DNA from: Mycolicibacterium sp. ND9-15
GTDB lineage: Bacteria > Actinomycetota > Actinomycetes > Mycobacteriales > Mycobacteriaceae
DNA length: 64,000 nt
Direction of reading: 5' to 3'
Assembly: GCF_035918395.1 (NCBI RefSeq)
Contig: NZ_CP142362.1
Coordinates: 3,571,501-3,635,500 of the forward strand
The position numbers were made by a program, and so were the translations under genes. Shown one piece after another: positions 17,378 through 26,266 of this stretch. The notes beneath the pieces were generated by a model. It was not told the origin of the DNA. It searched no databases and was given only the letters and a program-made list of their open reading frames with translations. How positions within the stretch are numbered: the stretch's first letter is position 1; every line of letters starts with the position of its first letter.

Positions 17378-17398
17378 CGGCAAGCCGGGGCATTGCCG
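17378..17398. repeat. 21-nt repeat flanking the 13E12 gene, left copy
   Basis: CGGCAAGCCGGGGCATTGCCG, itself a short dyad (CGGCAA/TTGCCG). A direct copy with two base changes is at 18566-18586. Together they bracket the shortened 13E12 gene. Confidence 0.65.
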
Positions 17399-17562
17399 AT
17401 TCGCCCGGACGACTTTGACTCAAGTTGATGCGCACTGCCGGCGGGGATCTCGCGAAATTCGGCGCAGGTGCGAGCGTGGTTGCCGGTATCGATTCTCACG
17501 ACGCGGTCACATCGGCTGGTGTCAACGAGTTCTTCGATGTGCCAACAGATTTGAGTGATGCG

Positions 17563-18501
17563 CTAGTTGGGTGGTGGTGGTTGTGGTTCGAAGGGGTCGT
17601 ACCACCGCCAGTCAGCGCGTTCGCCGAGGGGTCCGTGCCGGGGTGCGACGTCCGGTGGGGTTTTGGTCGGTGGACGGGCCAACGATCCGGGGTTGAGCGG
17701 TTCGCCGTCGGCGTCGGTGACGCTAAGTTGGTCGGCCGGTCCGGTGATGGTGATCTGGCCGCGGTGATGCAGGCGATGGTGATATGGGCACACCAGCACC
17801 AGATTGTCCAGGTCGGTGGGCCCACCGTCCTCCCGGTGCCGAATGTGATGGGCGTGCAGGCCGCGGGTGGCCCCGCAGCCGGGCACATGGCGCTCACGAT
17901 CATTGTCGTCGGGTCCGTGCTCGCGTTTACGCTCGCTGATCCTCGCCTCATGATGCGACTGCAACGCGGCGTCGAACTTGGCCGCCTCGATACTGGGCAG
18001 CGTGATCCGATACGTCGAGAAACCGTCGCCGGTGATTTTGGTCAGCGAACGCTGCGGTGCTGCCGTCGGGGGCTTGGGGCGCGGATCAAGGCTGATCGCT
18101 TTGCGCAACTGACTGACCGTGGCCACCCACGCCAACGCCGCGTAATGCTCATCCGATCCCCTACCGGCGTGTTGGGCGATCAACCCGACCTGATCCAGCG
18201 ACAACCGGCCCTCAGCCATCTCAGCAGTGCAGCGCGGCAACTCCTCGAACCGATCGGCGATCGCGGCCACGGACTTGGCGCTCGCCTCTGCCATGCCCAG
18301 CTTCCAGCCCACCGACGCCTTGACCGAGCGCGCCCCGGTCATCCCCCACAAGTTGTCACGATCGAGTTCGGCCGCGATCTGCACAATGCGCCCATCAATG
18401 GCGTTGCGCTGCCCCGACAACTCCTCCAATTCCCCAAACAGCGCGTCAAGACGATCACGCGGCATCATCGCCATCACATCAGAAGCGGCGCTCGAGGACA
18501 T
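17563..18501 (-). CDS. 13E12/REP-family HNH protein, internally shortened
   Basis: 312 aa from ATG 18501. The N-terminal DUF222 region is present, and the C-terminal HNH endonuclease core is intact: CGATRGLHAHHIRHREDGG followed by NLVLVCPYHHRLHH. From memory, family members carry about 100 more residues between the two (after the HHEARISERKREHG segment), here joined in frame to DNDRERHVPGCG. The gene may thus be an in-frame deletion derivative with doubtful activity. It lies between mfd and mazG, where Mtb has nothing, and is flanked by a 21-nt direct repeat. Family function is unsettled. Confidence 0.82.
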   Translation of the reverse strand: MSSSAASDVMAMMPRDRLDALFGELEELSGQRNAIDGRIVQIAAELDRDNLWGMTGARSVKASVGWKLGMAEASAKSVAAIADRFEELPRCTAEMAEGRLSLDQVGLIAQHAGRGSDEHYAALAWVATVSQLRKAISLDPRPKPPTAAPQRSLTKITGDGFSTYRITLPSIEAAKFDAALQSHHEARISERKREHGPDDNDRERHVPGCGATRGLHAHHIRHREDGGPTDLDNLVLVCPYHHRLHHRGQITITGPADQLSVTDADGEPLNPGSLARPPTKTPPDVAPRHGPLGERADWRWYDPFEPQPPPPN

Positions 18502-18565
18502 AACCGCATCATCGCAGCCACCTACGACAATTCCGGCCGCCCGGACGTGACACAGACCGGCCGAA

Positions 18566-18586
18566 CGGCAAGCCGGCGCGTTGCCG
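18566..18586. repeat. 21-nt repeat flanking the 13E12 gene, right copy
   Basis: CGGCAAGCCGGCGCGTTGCCG, differing from the left copy (17378-17398) at two positions and in the same orientation. It lies in the promoter region of mazG. Confidence 0.65.
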
Positions 18587-18673
18587 GTTCTCACCAGCGC
18601 GTCGGCCTCTGACAAAGTTGGTATAACCGAGAGATCAGCGGTCTCATCAAAACGCGTGAGGGGGTGTAGCCCG

Positions 18674-19723
18674 ATGACCGTCGTTTTGGTCGACCCCCGC
18701 CGCCCGTCCCTTATTCCCGTCGACGCGATCGATCTGCTTGCCGGTGACGTCCAGTACACCGAGGAGATGCCGATCAAGGTGCCGTGGTCGTTGCCCGCGG
18801 CGCGGCCCGCCTATGACGGTGACGATGCCCCTGTGCTCCTGTCATCGGACCCGGACCACCCCGCGGTCAAGGCCCGGCTGGCCGCCGGAGACAAGCTGGT
18901 CTCCGCGCCCGGATCCGCGCCGGGGGAGCGCCTGGTCGATGCCGTCTCGATGATGGACAAGTTGCGCATCTCCGGGCCGTGGGAAAGCGAGCAGACACAC
19001 GACTCGCTTCGACGTTATCTGCTCGAGGAGACCTATGAGGTTTTCGACGCGGTGCACAACGGCGACGCCGACGCCCTGCGTGAGGAACTCGGAGATGTGT
19101 TGCTGCAGGTGCTCTTTCACGCACGCATAGCCGAAGATGCACCCCAGAATCCCTTCGGCATCGACGACGTCGCGGATTCGCTGGTGCGCAAGCTTGGCAA
19201 TCGGGTACCCGCGGTGCTCGCCGGTCAGCCGATCTCGCTGGATGAACAACTGGCACAGTGGGAGGAGCGCAAGGCGCTCGAGAAGTCACGCAACTCCACG
19301 ATGGATGATGTGCCGACGGCTGCGCCCGCTCTGGCATTGGCGCAGAAGGTGATTGAACGAGTCACCGCCGCGGGGCTGCCCGCGGACCTTATCCCGGCGG
19401 CCATCACGTCGGTGACCGTGTCGGTAGGCAGCGATGCCGAGAACACGGTGCGGTCGGCTGTGCTGAAGTTCATGGCAACGGTGCGCCAGGCCGAGCGCGC
19501 GATCGCCGTCAGTCGCCGCGGTGACGATGTGCCGGAGGAACTCGACGCCACCTCCCTCGGACAGGTGAGTGACAAAGAGTGGCGCGCCCACTGGCCGTAC
19601 GATGGCGCCGGAACCGATGAGACCGACGACGCCGACGAGACCGATGCTGACACGGATGAGGCCACCGAGGCAGCGGCGGCAGATGAGGCCACTGAGGCCG
19701 AAGTTTCGGAATCGGCGCGCTGA
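18674..19723 (+). CDS. mazG: nucleoside triphosphate pyrophosphohydrolase MazG
   Basis: 349 aa. Hydrolyses (d)NTPs, including oxidised ones, to monophosphates. The metal-binding pattern EETYEVFDAVHNGDADALREELGDVLLQ (EExxE...ExxD) is intact near residues 115-145. The C-terminus ends in an acidic Asp/Glu/Thr/Ala-rich tail longer than I remember for Mtb MazG (325 aa). Start at ATG 18674 with GAGGGGG upstream. A TATAAC hexamer near 18622 may be its own -10, needed because the gene is separated from mfd here. Confidence 0.96.
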   Translation: MTVVLVDPRRPSLIPVDAIDLLAGDVQYTEEMPIKVPWSLPAARPAYDGDDAPVLLSSDPDHPAVKARLAAGDKLVSAPGSAPGERLVDAVSMMDKLRISGPWESEQTHDSLRRYLLEETYEVFDAVHNGDADALREELGDVLLQVLFHARIAEDAPQNPFGIDDVADSLVRKLGNRVPAVLAGQPISLDEQLAQWEERKALEKSRNSTMDDVPTAAPALALAQKVIERVTAAGLPADLIPAAITSVTVSVGSDAENTVRSAVLKFMATVRQAERAIAVSRRGDDVPEELDATSLGQVSDKEWRAHWPYDGAGTDETDDADETDADTDEATEAAAADEATEAEVSESAR

Positions 19724-19833
19724 GAACTTCTGAAACGGTCATTTTGCGCACCCGAATCGCTTGCACCGCTGAGCCGCCATCTCCCGAACGCGTGGGACCA
19801 TGGGCAACGACCGAGGTTGGTTGAGGGAGTTTG

Positions 19834-20565
19834 GTGTCGCCGGTGCGTTGGCTGCGTGCTGTCGCCGTTCTGGGTGCGACGGCGCTGCTCTTGGCTTCTA
19901 GCTGCTCGTGGCAGCTGGGCACACCCATCCCTGAGGGCGTGCCACCGCCACCGGGGGACCCGGTGCCCAAGATCGACACCTACGCCAAAGGCCGCCCGGC
20001 CGATCAACTCCGCGACTGGGCCGCCGAGCGCGCGCCTGCTCTCGGCATACCCGTCGCTGCTCTCGAGGCGTACGCCTACGCGGCCCGGGTGGCGGAGGTG
20101 GAGAACCCCGACTGCAAGTTGGCGTGGACGACGTTGGCGGGCATCGGACAGGTGGAGAGCCATCACGGCACGTACCGCGGCGCGGCGATCGAGGCGAACG
20201 GCGACGTGAAGCCACCCATTCGGGGCGTGTGGCTCGACGGCACCGCCGGCAACCTGGAGATTCTCGATGGCGAGGCGATCAGCCACGAGGGGGAGTCCCC
20301 GTTCGCCCGTGCGATGGGGCCGATGCAGTTCATTCCAGAGACGTGGCGGCTCTACGGCGTGGACGCCAACAACGACGGTGACATCAGCGTCGACAACATC
20401 GACGACGCCGCGCTGTCCGCCGCGGGTTATCTGTGCTGGACCGGCAAGGACCTGGCGACGCCGCGCGGGTGGATGAACGCGTTGCGCGCCTACAACCACT
20501 CCGACTTCTACGCGCGGACCGTGCGGGACTGGGCCACCGCCTACGCCAACGGGCACCCCCTCTGA
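19834..20565 (+). CDS. lpqU: LpqU-like lipoprotein, lytic transglycosylase fold
   Basis: 243 aa. Signal peptide with lipobox-like LASSC, then a transglycosylase (SLT-like) domain: GIGQVESHHGTY carries the catalytic Glu, AMGPMQFIPETW is the second signature, and YLCWTG...AYNHSDFYARTV closes the fold. It probably cleaves peptidoglycan glycan strands at the outer face of the membrane. GTG 19834 is preferred to the TTG just before it because GAGGGA sits 5-6 nt upstream. It sits between mazG and eno, as in Mtb. Confidence 0.92.
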   Translation: MSPVRWLRAVAVLGATALLLASSCSWQLGTPIPEGVPPPPGDPVPKIDTYAKGRPADQLRDWAAERAPALGIPVAALEAYAYAARVAEVENPDCKLAWTTLAGIGQVESHHGTYRGAAIEANGDVKPPIRGVWLDGTAGNLEILDGEAISHEGESPFARAMGPMQFIPETWRLYGVDANNDGDISVDNIDDAALSAAGYLCWTGKDLATPRGWMNALRAYNHSDFYARTVRDWATAYANGHPL

Positions 20566-20642
20566 ACACGTGGGCCGACCAGCGAGGCTTAGGCTCGTCG
20601 GTTGACGCGCCTATCACCACCCCGGGAAACAAGGAGACGCCA

Positions 20643-21932
20643 GTGCCCACTATCGATCAGGTCGGAGCCCGAGAGATCCTCGACTCCCGCGGAAACCCGA
20701 CGGTCGAGGTTGAGGTATTGCTCGGAGACGGTTCGTTCGCTCGCGCCGCCGTGCCGTCGGGCGCCTCGACGGGTGAACACGAGGCGGTGGAACTACGCGA
20801 TGGCGGCTCCCGCTACGGGGGCAAGGGCGTCGAGAAGGCCGTGGAGGCCGTGCTCGACGAGATCGCCCCGGCGATCATCGGCCTGCAGGCCGACGACCAG
20901 AGGCTCGTCGACCAGGCACTGCTCGACCTCGACGGCACCCCCGACAAGTCGCGGCTCGGCGCCAACGCGATCCTGGGCGCCTCACTGGCCGTGGCCAAGG
21001 CCGCGGCTCACGCGGCCGATCTCGACCTGTTCCGCTACCTCGGCGGCCCGAACGCCCACATCCTGCCGGTGCCGATGATGAACATCCTCAACGGCGGCGC
21101 ACACGCCGACACCGGTGTAGACGTGCAGGAGTTCATGGTGGCGCCGATCGGGGCGGCGTCGTTCAAGGAGGCGTTGCGGTGGGGCGCCGAGGTGTACCAC
21201 TCGCTGAAGTCGGTACTGAAGGCGCAGGGGCTGGCGACGGGCCTCGGCGATGAAGGCGGGTTCGCGCCCGACGTGGCGGGCACCAAGGCCGCGCTCGACC
21301 TGATCCTGACCGCCATCGAGGCGACGGGGTTCAGGGCCGGCTCGGACGTCGCGCTCGCGCTCGATGTCGCCGCGACCGAGTTCTACTCCGACGGGCAGGG
21401 TTACAAGTTCGAGAACGAGCTACGCAGCGCCGACCAGATGAGCCAGTTCTACGCCGGACTGCTCGACGCCTATCCGTTGGTCTCGATCGAGGATCCGCTC
21501 TCGGAGGACGACTGGGCCGGGTGGGTCGCGCTGACCTCGGCGATCGGCGAGCGTGTGCAACTCGTCGGCGACGACCTGTTCGTCACCAATCCCGAGCGCC
21601 TCGAGGAGGGCATTCAAAAGGGCGCCGCCAACGCGCTTCTGGTGAAGGTCAACCAAATCGGCACGCTGACCGAGACGCTCGACGCGGTGTCCCTCGCCCA
21701 CAACAGCGGCTATCGCACGATGATGAGCCATCGCAGCGGTGAAACCGAAGACACCACGATCGCCGACCTCTCCGTCGCGGTGGGCAGCGGTCAGATCAAG
21801 ACGGGCGCGCCCGCGCGCAGCGAACGCGTCGCAAAATACAACCAGTTGCTGCGCATCGAGGAGAACCTCGGCGATGCCGCCCGCTACGCAGGAGACCTCG
21901 CGTTCCCGCGGTTTGCAGTGGAAACCAAATAG
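20643..21932 (+). CDS. eno: enolase
   Basis: 429 aa. Converts 2-phosphoglycerate to phosphoenolpyruvate. Motifs: REILDSRGNPTVEVEV at the N-terminus, GASTGEHEAVELRD, GDEGGFAPD, the metal-binding Asp in ALDVAATEF and SIEDPLSEDDW, and MMSHRSGETEDT. GTG 20643 is preceded by AAGGAG. Confidence 0.99.
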   Translation: MPTIDQVGAREILDSRGNPTVEVEVLLGDGSFARAAVPSGASTGEHEAVELRDGGSRYGGKGVEKAVEAVLDEIAPAIIGLQADDQRLVDQALLDLDGTPDKSRLGANAILGASLAVAKAAAHAADLDLFRYLGGPNAHILPVPMMNILNGGAHADTGVDVQEFMVAPIGAASFKEALRWGAEVYHSLKSVLKAQGLATGLGDEGGFAPDVAGTKAALDLILTAIEATGFRAGSDVALALDVAATEFYSDGQGYKFENELRSADQMSQFYAGLLDAYPLVSIEDPLSEDDWAGWVALTSAIGERVQLVGDDLFVTNPERLEEGIQKGAANALLVKVNQIGTLTETLDAVSLAHNSGYRTMMSHRSGETEDTTIADLSVAVGSGQIKTGAPARSERVAKYNQLLRIEENLGDAARYAGDLAFPRFAVETK

Positions 21933-21946
21933 TCCGGTAGCAGCCC

Positions 21947-22642
21947 GTGCCCGAAGCGAAGCGGCCCGACCCGAAGCGTCGGTCACCGACCTCCCGACCA
22001 GGTAAGTCGGGCAAGACCGGTGGCGCCGGGAAGGGCCGTCCGCGGATGGCGGCACGCCGCGAGCCCCGCGGCACGGAATCGCCGCCCGCGGCCGAGGCGA
22101 CGACTGGACCCGAGGACACCGGCGTCGTCGTCCGGCGCGCCATCGCCGAATCGGCCGAGCAGCAGTCCGAGCAGCGGTTCGGTTCCGCGGCGCGGCGCGC
22201 GGCGATCCTCGCGGTGGTGGTGTGCGTGCTGACGCTGACCATTGCCGGGCCCGTGCGCACCTACTTCGGGCAGCGCACCGAGATGAAACAGCTCAAGGCC
22301 ACCGAAGAGCAGTTGCGGGCCCAGATCGCCGACCTCGAGCAGCAGAAGGTGAAACTGGCCGACCCGGTGTTCATCGCGGCGCAGGCCCGCGAACGGCTCG
22401 GATTCGTGATGCCGGGTGAGATCCCGTACCAGGTGCAACTGCCGCCCGGTGCTGTGGTGCCCGGTACGCCGGACGACGAGCCCACGGCCGTGAACCGTGA
22501 CCAGCCCTGGTACACGGCGTTATGGCACACGATCGCCGATGAGCCACACGGGATTTCACCCGCCCCGCCACCGGGGGTGCCACCGGCCGCACCCGGCGCG
22601 CCCCCATCCCCGCTTCCCGCCCCGCCCGCTCCCGGTGGTTGA
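21947..22642 (+). CDS. FtsB/DivIC-family septum formation protein (Rv1024-like)
   Basis: 231 aa single-pass membrane protein. A basic, Pro/Gly-rich cytoplasmic N-terminus (1-80) is followed by one transmembrane helix (AAILAVVVCVLTLTIAG), a coiled coil (RTEMKQLKATEEQLRAQIADLEQQKVKL), the family's DPVFIAAQARERLGFVMPGE segment and a Pro-rich C-terminal tail. Divisome scaffold with FtsQ and FtsL. It begins 14 nt after eno and its stop overlaps the next start by 8 nt. Confidence 0.92.
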   Translation: MPEAKRPDPKRRSPTSRPGKSGKTGGAGKGRPRMAARREPRGTESPPAAEATTGPEDTGVVVRRAIAESAEQQSEQRFGSAARRAAILAVVVCVLTLTIAGPVRTYFGQRTEMKQLKATEEQLRAQIADLEQQKVKLADPVFIAAQARERLGFVMPGEIPYQVQLPPGAVVPGTPDDEPTAVNRDQPWYTALWHTIADEPHGISPAPPPGVPPAAPGAPPSPLPAPPAPGG

Positions 22643-23132
22643 GCCCGCAGACCTCGCCGCCATCGAGCGGCAGCTGGGTCGTGAGCCGCGCGGCGTCCTC
22701 GAGATCGCCTACCGGTGCCCCAACGGCGAGCCGGGCGTCGTCAAGACCGCGCCGAAACTTCCCGACGGAACGCCATTTCCGACGTTGTACTACCTGACCC
22801 ATCCGGCGCTGACGGCGGCCGCCAGCAGGCTGGAATCCTCGGGCCTGATGCGGGAGATGACCGAGCGCCTGCACAACGACCCGGAGTTGAGGCGGGCCTA
22901 CCGGAGGGCGCACGAGTCGTACCTCGCCGAACGCGACGCCATCGAACCGCTGGGTACCACGTTCTCCGGCGGTGGCATGCCGGACCGGGTCAAGTGTCTG
23001 CACGTGTTGATCGCCCACTCGCTGGCGAAGGGGCCGGGTACCAACCCGCTCGGCGACGAGGCGCTGGCGGCGCTGGCCGACGATCCGGCGATGGTGGGGA
23101 TACTCGAACCGGGCAGGTGGAGACATGAGTAG
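22635..23132 (+). CDS. DUF501 protein (Rv1025-like)
   Basis: 165 aa conserved actinobacterial protein of unknown function. The DUF501 pattern is visible: CPNGEPGVVKTAPKLPDGTPFPTLYYLTHP near the N-terminus and GGMPDRVKCLHVLIAHSLAKGPGTNPLGDEAL in the C-terminal half, which holds a conserved Cys. The GTG start overlaps the end of the FtsB-like gene and the stop overlaps ppx2, so all three are coupled. Confidence 0.9.
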   Translation: MVEPADLAAIERQLGREPRGVLEIAYRCPNGEPGVVKTAPKLPDGTPFPTLYYLTHPALTAAASRLESSGLMREMTERLHNDPELRRAYRRAHESYLAERDAIEPLGTTFSGGGMPDRVKCLHVLIAHSLAKGPGTNPLGDEALAALADDPAMVGILEPGRWRHE

Positions 23133-24075
23133 GGTCGGCGCCGTCGATTGCGGTACCAACTCCATCCGGCTGCTGATCGCCGATCGGGTGGAGGAAAGGC
23201 TGGTCGACGTGCACCGCGAGATGCGCATCGTCCGGCTGGGCCAAGGTGTCGACGCCACAGGGCAATTCGCGCCCGAGGCACTGGACCGCACCAGCGCGGC
23301 GCTGGTCGACTATGCCGACCTGATGCGCCATCACGGGGTGGAGAAGGTGCGGATGGTCGCGACGTCGGCGACCAGGGACGCCGCGAACCGTGAGGTGTTC
23401 TTCGCGATGACGGCGCAGGTGCTCGACGCCGTGGTGCCGGGTGCGGTCGCCGAGGTGATCAGCGGCAGCGAGGAGGCCGCGCTGTCGTTTCGCGGTGCCG
23501 TCGGCGAGCTCAGTCCGGCCGCAGCGCCTTTCGTAGTCGTCGACCTGGGCGGAGGATCCACCGAGGTGGTGCTCGGCGGCAGCAATGGCGCCGACGTGAC
23601 CGCCAGTTACTCGGCCGACATCGGTTGCGTCCGGCTCACCGAACGCTGCCTGCACTCGGACCCGCCGACCCCCGCGGAGATCGCCGCCGCGCGAGAGGTG
23701 GTCCGTGACGGGCTCGAACAAGCGTTTCGAGTGGTGCCGGTCGAAAAGGCCCGCACCTGGATCGGCGTGGCTGGCACCATGACGACGCTGTCGGCCCTGG
23801 CGCACAAGATGCCCGCGTACGACTCGGCTGCCATCCACCTGTCGCGGGTTCCATTCGGCGAACTGCGCGGCGTGTGCGACGGGCTGATCGCCATGCCGCG
23901 GGCCCGACGCGCGGGCCTCGGGCCGATGCACGAAGGGCGCGTCGACGTCATCGGCGGCGGCGCGATCATCGTCGAGGAGCTCGCCGAGGCGTTGCGGCGG
24001 CGGGCCGGTATCGAGGAGCTGACCGTCAGCGAGCACGACATCCTCGACGGCATCGCGCTCTCGATCGCCGGCTGA
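23125..24075 (+). CDS. ppx2: Ppx/GppA-family exopolyphosphatase
   Basis: 316 aa. ASKHA-fold phosphatase: phosphate-1 loop DCGTNSIRLLI, MVATSATRDAANR, ISGSEEAALSFRGA, and phosphate-2 VVDLGGGSTEV are all present. Acts on polyphosphate or (p)ppGpp-type substrates. It matches Mtb Rv1026 in position. It overlaps the DUF501 gene by 8 nt and is the last gene of the eno-type block; after it the Mtb gene order breaks off and the hypoxia island begins. Confidence 0.94.
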   Translation: MSRVGAVDCGTNSIRLLIADRVEERLVDVHREMRIVRLGQGVDATGQFAPEALDRTSAALVDYADLMRHHGVEKVRMVATSATRDAANREVFFAMTAQVLDAVVPGAVAEVISGSEEAALSFRGAVGELSPAAAPFVVVDLGGGSTEVVLGGSNGADVTASYSADIGCVRLTERCLHSDPPTPAEIAAAREVVRDGLEQAFRVVPVEKARTWIGVAGTMTTLSALAHKMPAYDSAAIHLSRVPFGELRGVCDGLIAMPRARRAGLGPMHEGRVDVIGGGAIIVEELAEALRRRAGIEELTVSEHDILDGIALSIAG

Positions 24076-24172
24076 CCAACGGCCACTTGGCAGCGGCGGC
24101 GGGTCAGGAGTAACTGCCGAAAATGACTTCTTGCCCTTTCTGGTTGGGCTCGGGCGGACGCATCCTGTCTGC

Positions 24173-25198
24173 GTGACCGATTTATTCGACACCACTGAGA
24201 CGTCGGCGGACGACTTTCCCGACGCCGAGACCATCCGGACGGCGTTGTCATTGGCCACCCGGGCTCCGTCGGTGCACAACTCGCAGCCGTGGCACTGGAA
24301 GGTCGGCGAGGAAAGCATTCATCTGTATGCCGACCTCTCGCGACATCTGCCGAGCATCGACGCCGACCAGCGTGATCTGATGGTGAGCTGCGGGATGTCC
24401 CTGCATCACGCCGTCGTCGCGTTTGCGGCGCTGGGCTGGCGAACGAAGGTTCATCGATTCCCCAACCCCGCGGACCGCAGCCACTTGGCGTCGCTGGAAC
24501 TGACCTGCTCGAAGCCCAGCGCCGCCGATATAGCGCTGGCGGCCGCGATCCCGCAGCGCCGGACCGATCGCCGGCAGTTCAACGCCTGGCCGGTGTCGTA
24601 CGCCGACATTGCGACGATGGGTGCGCGGCTCGCCAGGATGGGTATCGTGATGCGCCACGTCGAGATGTCCATCGATATCAGGACGACTGTCGCGCAGGCT
24701 GTTTGGCAACATGCACATGACGAGGCGTACCTGGCCGAACTTGCCCAGTGGAGCGGCAAGCACGCCGCGACGTCGGGGGTGCCCGCGCGCAATATCCCCG
24801 AATCGGATCCGACGGCGCCGCTCCCCAGCCGACTGTTCTTCGGCGGTACCCTGCCGAAACCGCAGGACGCCGCTGCCGACGACAAGTACGCCGTCCTGTT
24901 GGGGCTGGGTTCTGCCACCGACGACGACCTCGCGCGACTGCGGGCCGGAGAGGCATCGAGCCTGCTTGTGTTGACCGCCACGTTCTTGGGGTTGGCGACC
25001 TGCCCAGTCTCCGAACCGCTCGAGATCGACGAAACCCGTCAAGCGATCAGAGACGAGGTGTTCGACGGCCGTGAGCACCCGCAGATGATGTTCCGGGTCG
25101 GTTATCCGCCCGTCGGCGCCGATCCGCTGCCCTCGACGCCACGCCGGCCCCTCGACGAGGTCGTCAGCACACTCGACGGCACGTTTGCGCGCCCGTGA
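24173..25198 (+). CDS. Acg-family nitroreductase-like flavoprotein
   Basis: 341 aa member of the mycobacterial Acg family (Mtb Acg/Rv2032, Rv3131, Rv3127, all DosR-controlled there). Signature: APSVHNSQPWHWKVG at residues 31-45 and, later, RRTDRRQFNAWPVSYAD, TSGVPARNIPES and ATCPVSEPLE. These proteins bind FMN but are thought to lack the classic nitroreductase reaction; sequestering flavin has been proposed. GTG 24173 has CATCCT 6 nt upstream, so a leaderless mRNA is possible. A weak DosR-like match (8/14) at 24123-24136 is well placed but not significant by sequence. Confidence 0.88.
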   Translation: MTDLFDTTETSADDFPDAETIRTALSLATRAPSVHNSQPWHWKVGEESIHLYADLSRHLPSIDADQRDLMVSCGMSLHHAVVAFAALGWRTKVHRFPNPADRSHLASLELTCSKPSAADIALAAAIPQRRTDRRQFNAWPVSYADIATMGARLARMGIVMRHVEMSIDIRTTVAQAVWQHAHDEAYLAELAQWSGKHAATSGVPARNIPESDPTAPLPSRLFFGGTLPKPQDAAADDKYAVLLGLGSATDDDLARLRAGEASSLLVLTATFLGLATCPVSEPLEIDETRQAIRDEVFDGREHPQMMFRVGYPPVGADPLPSTPRRPLDEVVSTLDGTFARP

Positions 25199-25246
25199 CA
25201 GATGGACCACGATGAAGGATCTTCGACCGTGAGGGTGTGGTGAGCA

Positions 25247-26230
25247 GTGAACGCACAACATCCGGGCGTCGAAACGATGCGGTCCGCGCTGATGCTGGCC
25301 GTGAAGGCGCCCTCGGTGCACAACACGCAGCCATGGCGATGGCGGGTGGGGGAACGCACTGTCCACCTCTACGCCCACCGCCAACTACACCTGGCACACA
25401 CCGATCCCGACGCCCGAGACTTCATGCTCAGTTGTGGTGCCACATTGAACCACTGCGAGATCGCGTTCGCGGCCCTGGGTTGGCGCGCCGAGACCCATCG
25501 GTTCCCGAATCCGGACGATCCGGATCATCTCGCGGCTCTGGAGCTTCACCGCCATGCCGCGACGGAAGCCGAAATCGCCTTGGCCGCCGCCATTCCGCGA
25601 CGGCGAACCGACCGAAGACGGTACGGCTCCTCGAGGGTGGAGCCGCGTGATCTCGCACTGATCAGGAGCCGAGCCACCAGTCCCGAGGTGACGGTACGGC
25701 GGGTTGACGACGTCCCGGCGTTGCGAAAGCTGGTGTCCGAGGCGGCTCGACGCCACGCGGCCGATCACGGCTACACAGCCGAACTGGCCACATGGAGCGG
25801 CCGGTACGCAGCAACGTCAGGGGTGCCGGCGCGCAGTACACCGAAATCCGACGGCAGCGTGTCGGCACGCGTCTTCGCTGGTGCGACGCTGTCGCAGCCC
25901 TCGGGTTCAGAACACGAGGTCGACAACGCCGTGGTCCTCGCCCTCGGCACTGCGGATGACACCGATCTGTCGCGGTTGCGTGCCGGCGAGGCGTCCAGCC
26001 TGACCCTTCTCACAGCGACGACGCTCGGGCTGGCGAGCTGCCCGATGACAGAGCCGTTGGAAGTCGCAGAGACCCGCGACGCGGTGCGAACCCAATTCTT
26101 CGACGGCGAGCACTACCCCCAGATGCTCATCCGGATCGGTTGGGCACTCCTGAACGCCGACCCGCTGCCGCCCACTCCTCGACGAACATTGTCCGATGCG
26201 GTCACCCGGCTCGACGGATCGCCGCTTTGA
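25247..26230 (+). CDS. Acg-family nitroreductase-like flavoprotein, paralogue
   Basis: 327 aa. Same family as the gene just upstream, with APSVHNTQPWRWRVG, RRRTDRRRYGSSRVEP, TSGVPARSTPKSDG and ASCPMTEPLEVAETRDAVR. The two are tandem paralogues 48 nt apart, probably one transcript. The GTG start has GGTGAG upstream. The sequences have diverged outside these motifs, so the duplication is not recent. Confidence 0.88.
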   Translation: MNAQHPGVETMRSALMLAVKAPSVHNTQPWRWRVGERTVHLYAHRQLHLAHTDPDARDFMLSCGATLNHCEIAFAALGWRAETHRFPNPDDPDHLAALELHRHAATEAEIALAAAIPRRRTDRRRYGSSRVEPRDLALIRSRATSPEVTVRRVDDVPALRKLVSEAARRHAADHGYTAELATWSGRYAATSGVPARSTPKSDGSVSARVFAGATLSQPSGSEHEVDNAVVLALGTADDTDLSRLRAGEASSLTLLTATTLGLASCPMTEPLEVAETRDAVRTQFFDGEHYPQMLIRIGWALLNADPLPPTPRRTLSDAVTRLDGSPL

Positions 26231-26266
26231 CGCGGACCTGGCCAGTCCTGGAAAAGGAGCGGTGAC

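Noticed and set aside
17361..17380. TTCGGGAC half-site resembling a DosR box
   Set aside because: Only the left half matches; it is at the foot of a terminator hairpin and has no gene start at a fitting distance.
24123..24136. Possible DosR box in front of the first Acg-type gene
   Set aside because: Placed about 43 bp before a possible leaderless start, but only 8 of 14 positions match, which is not better than background.
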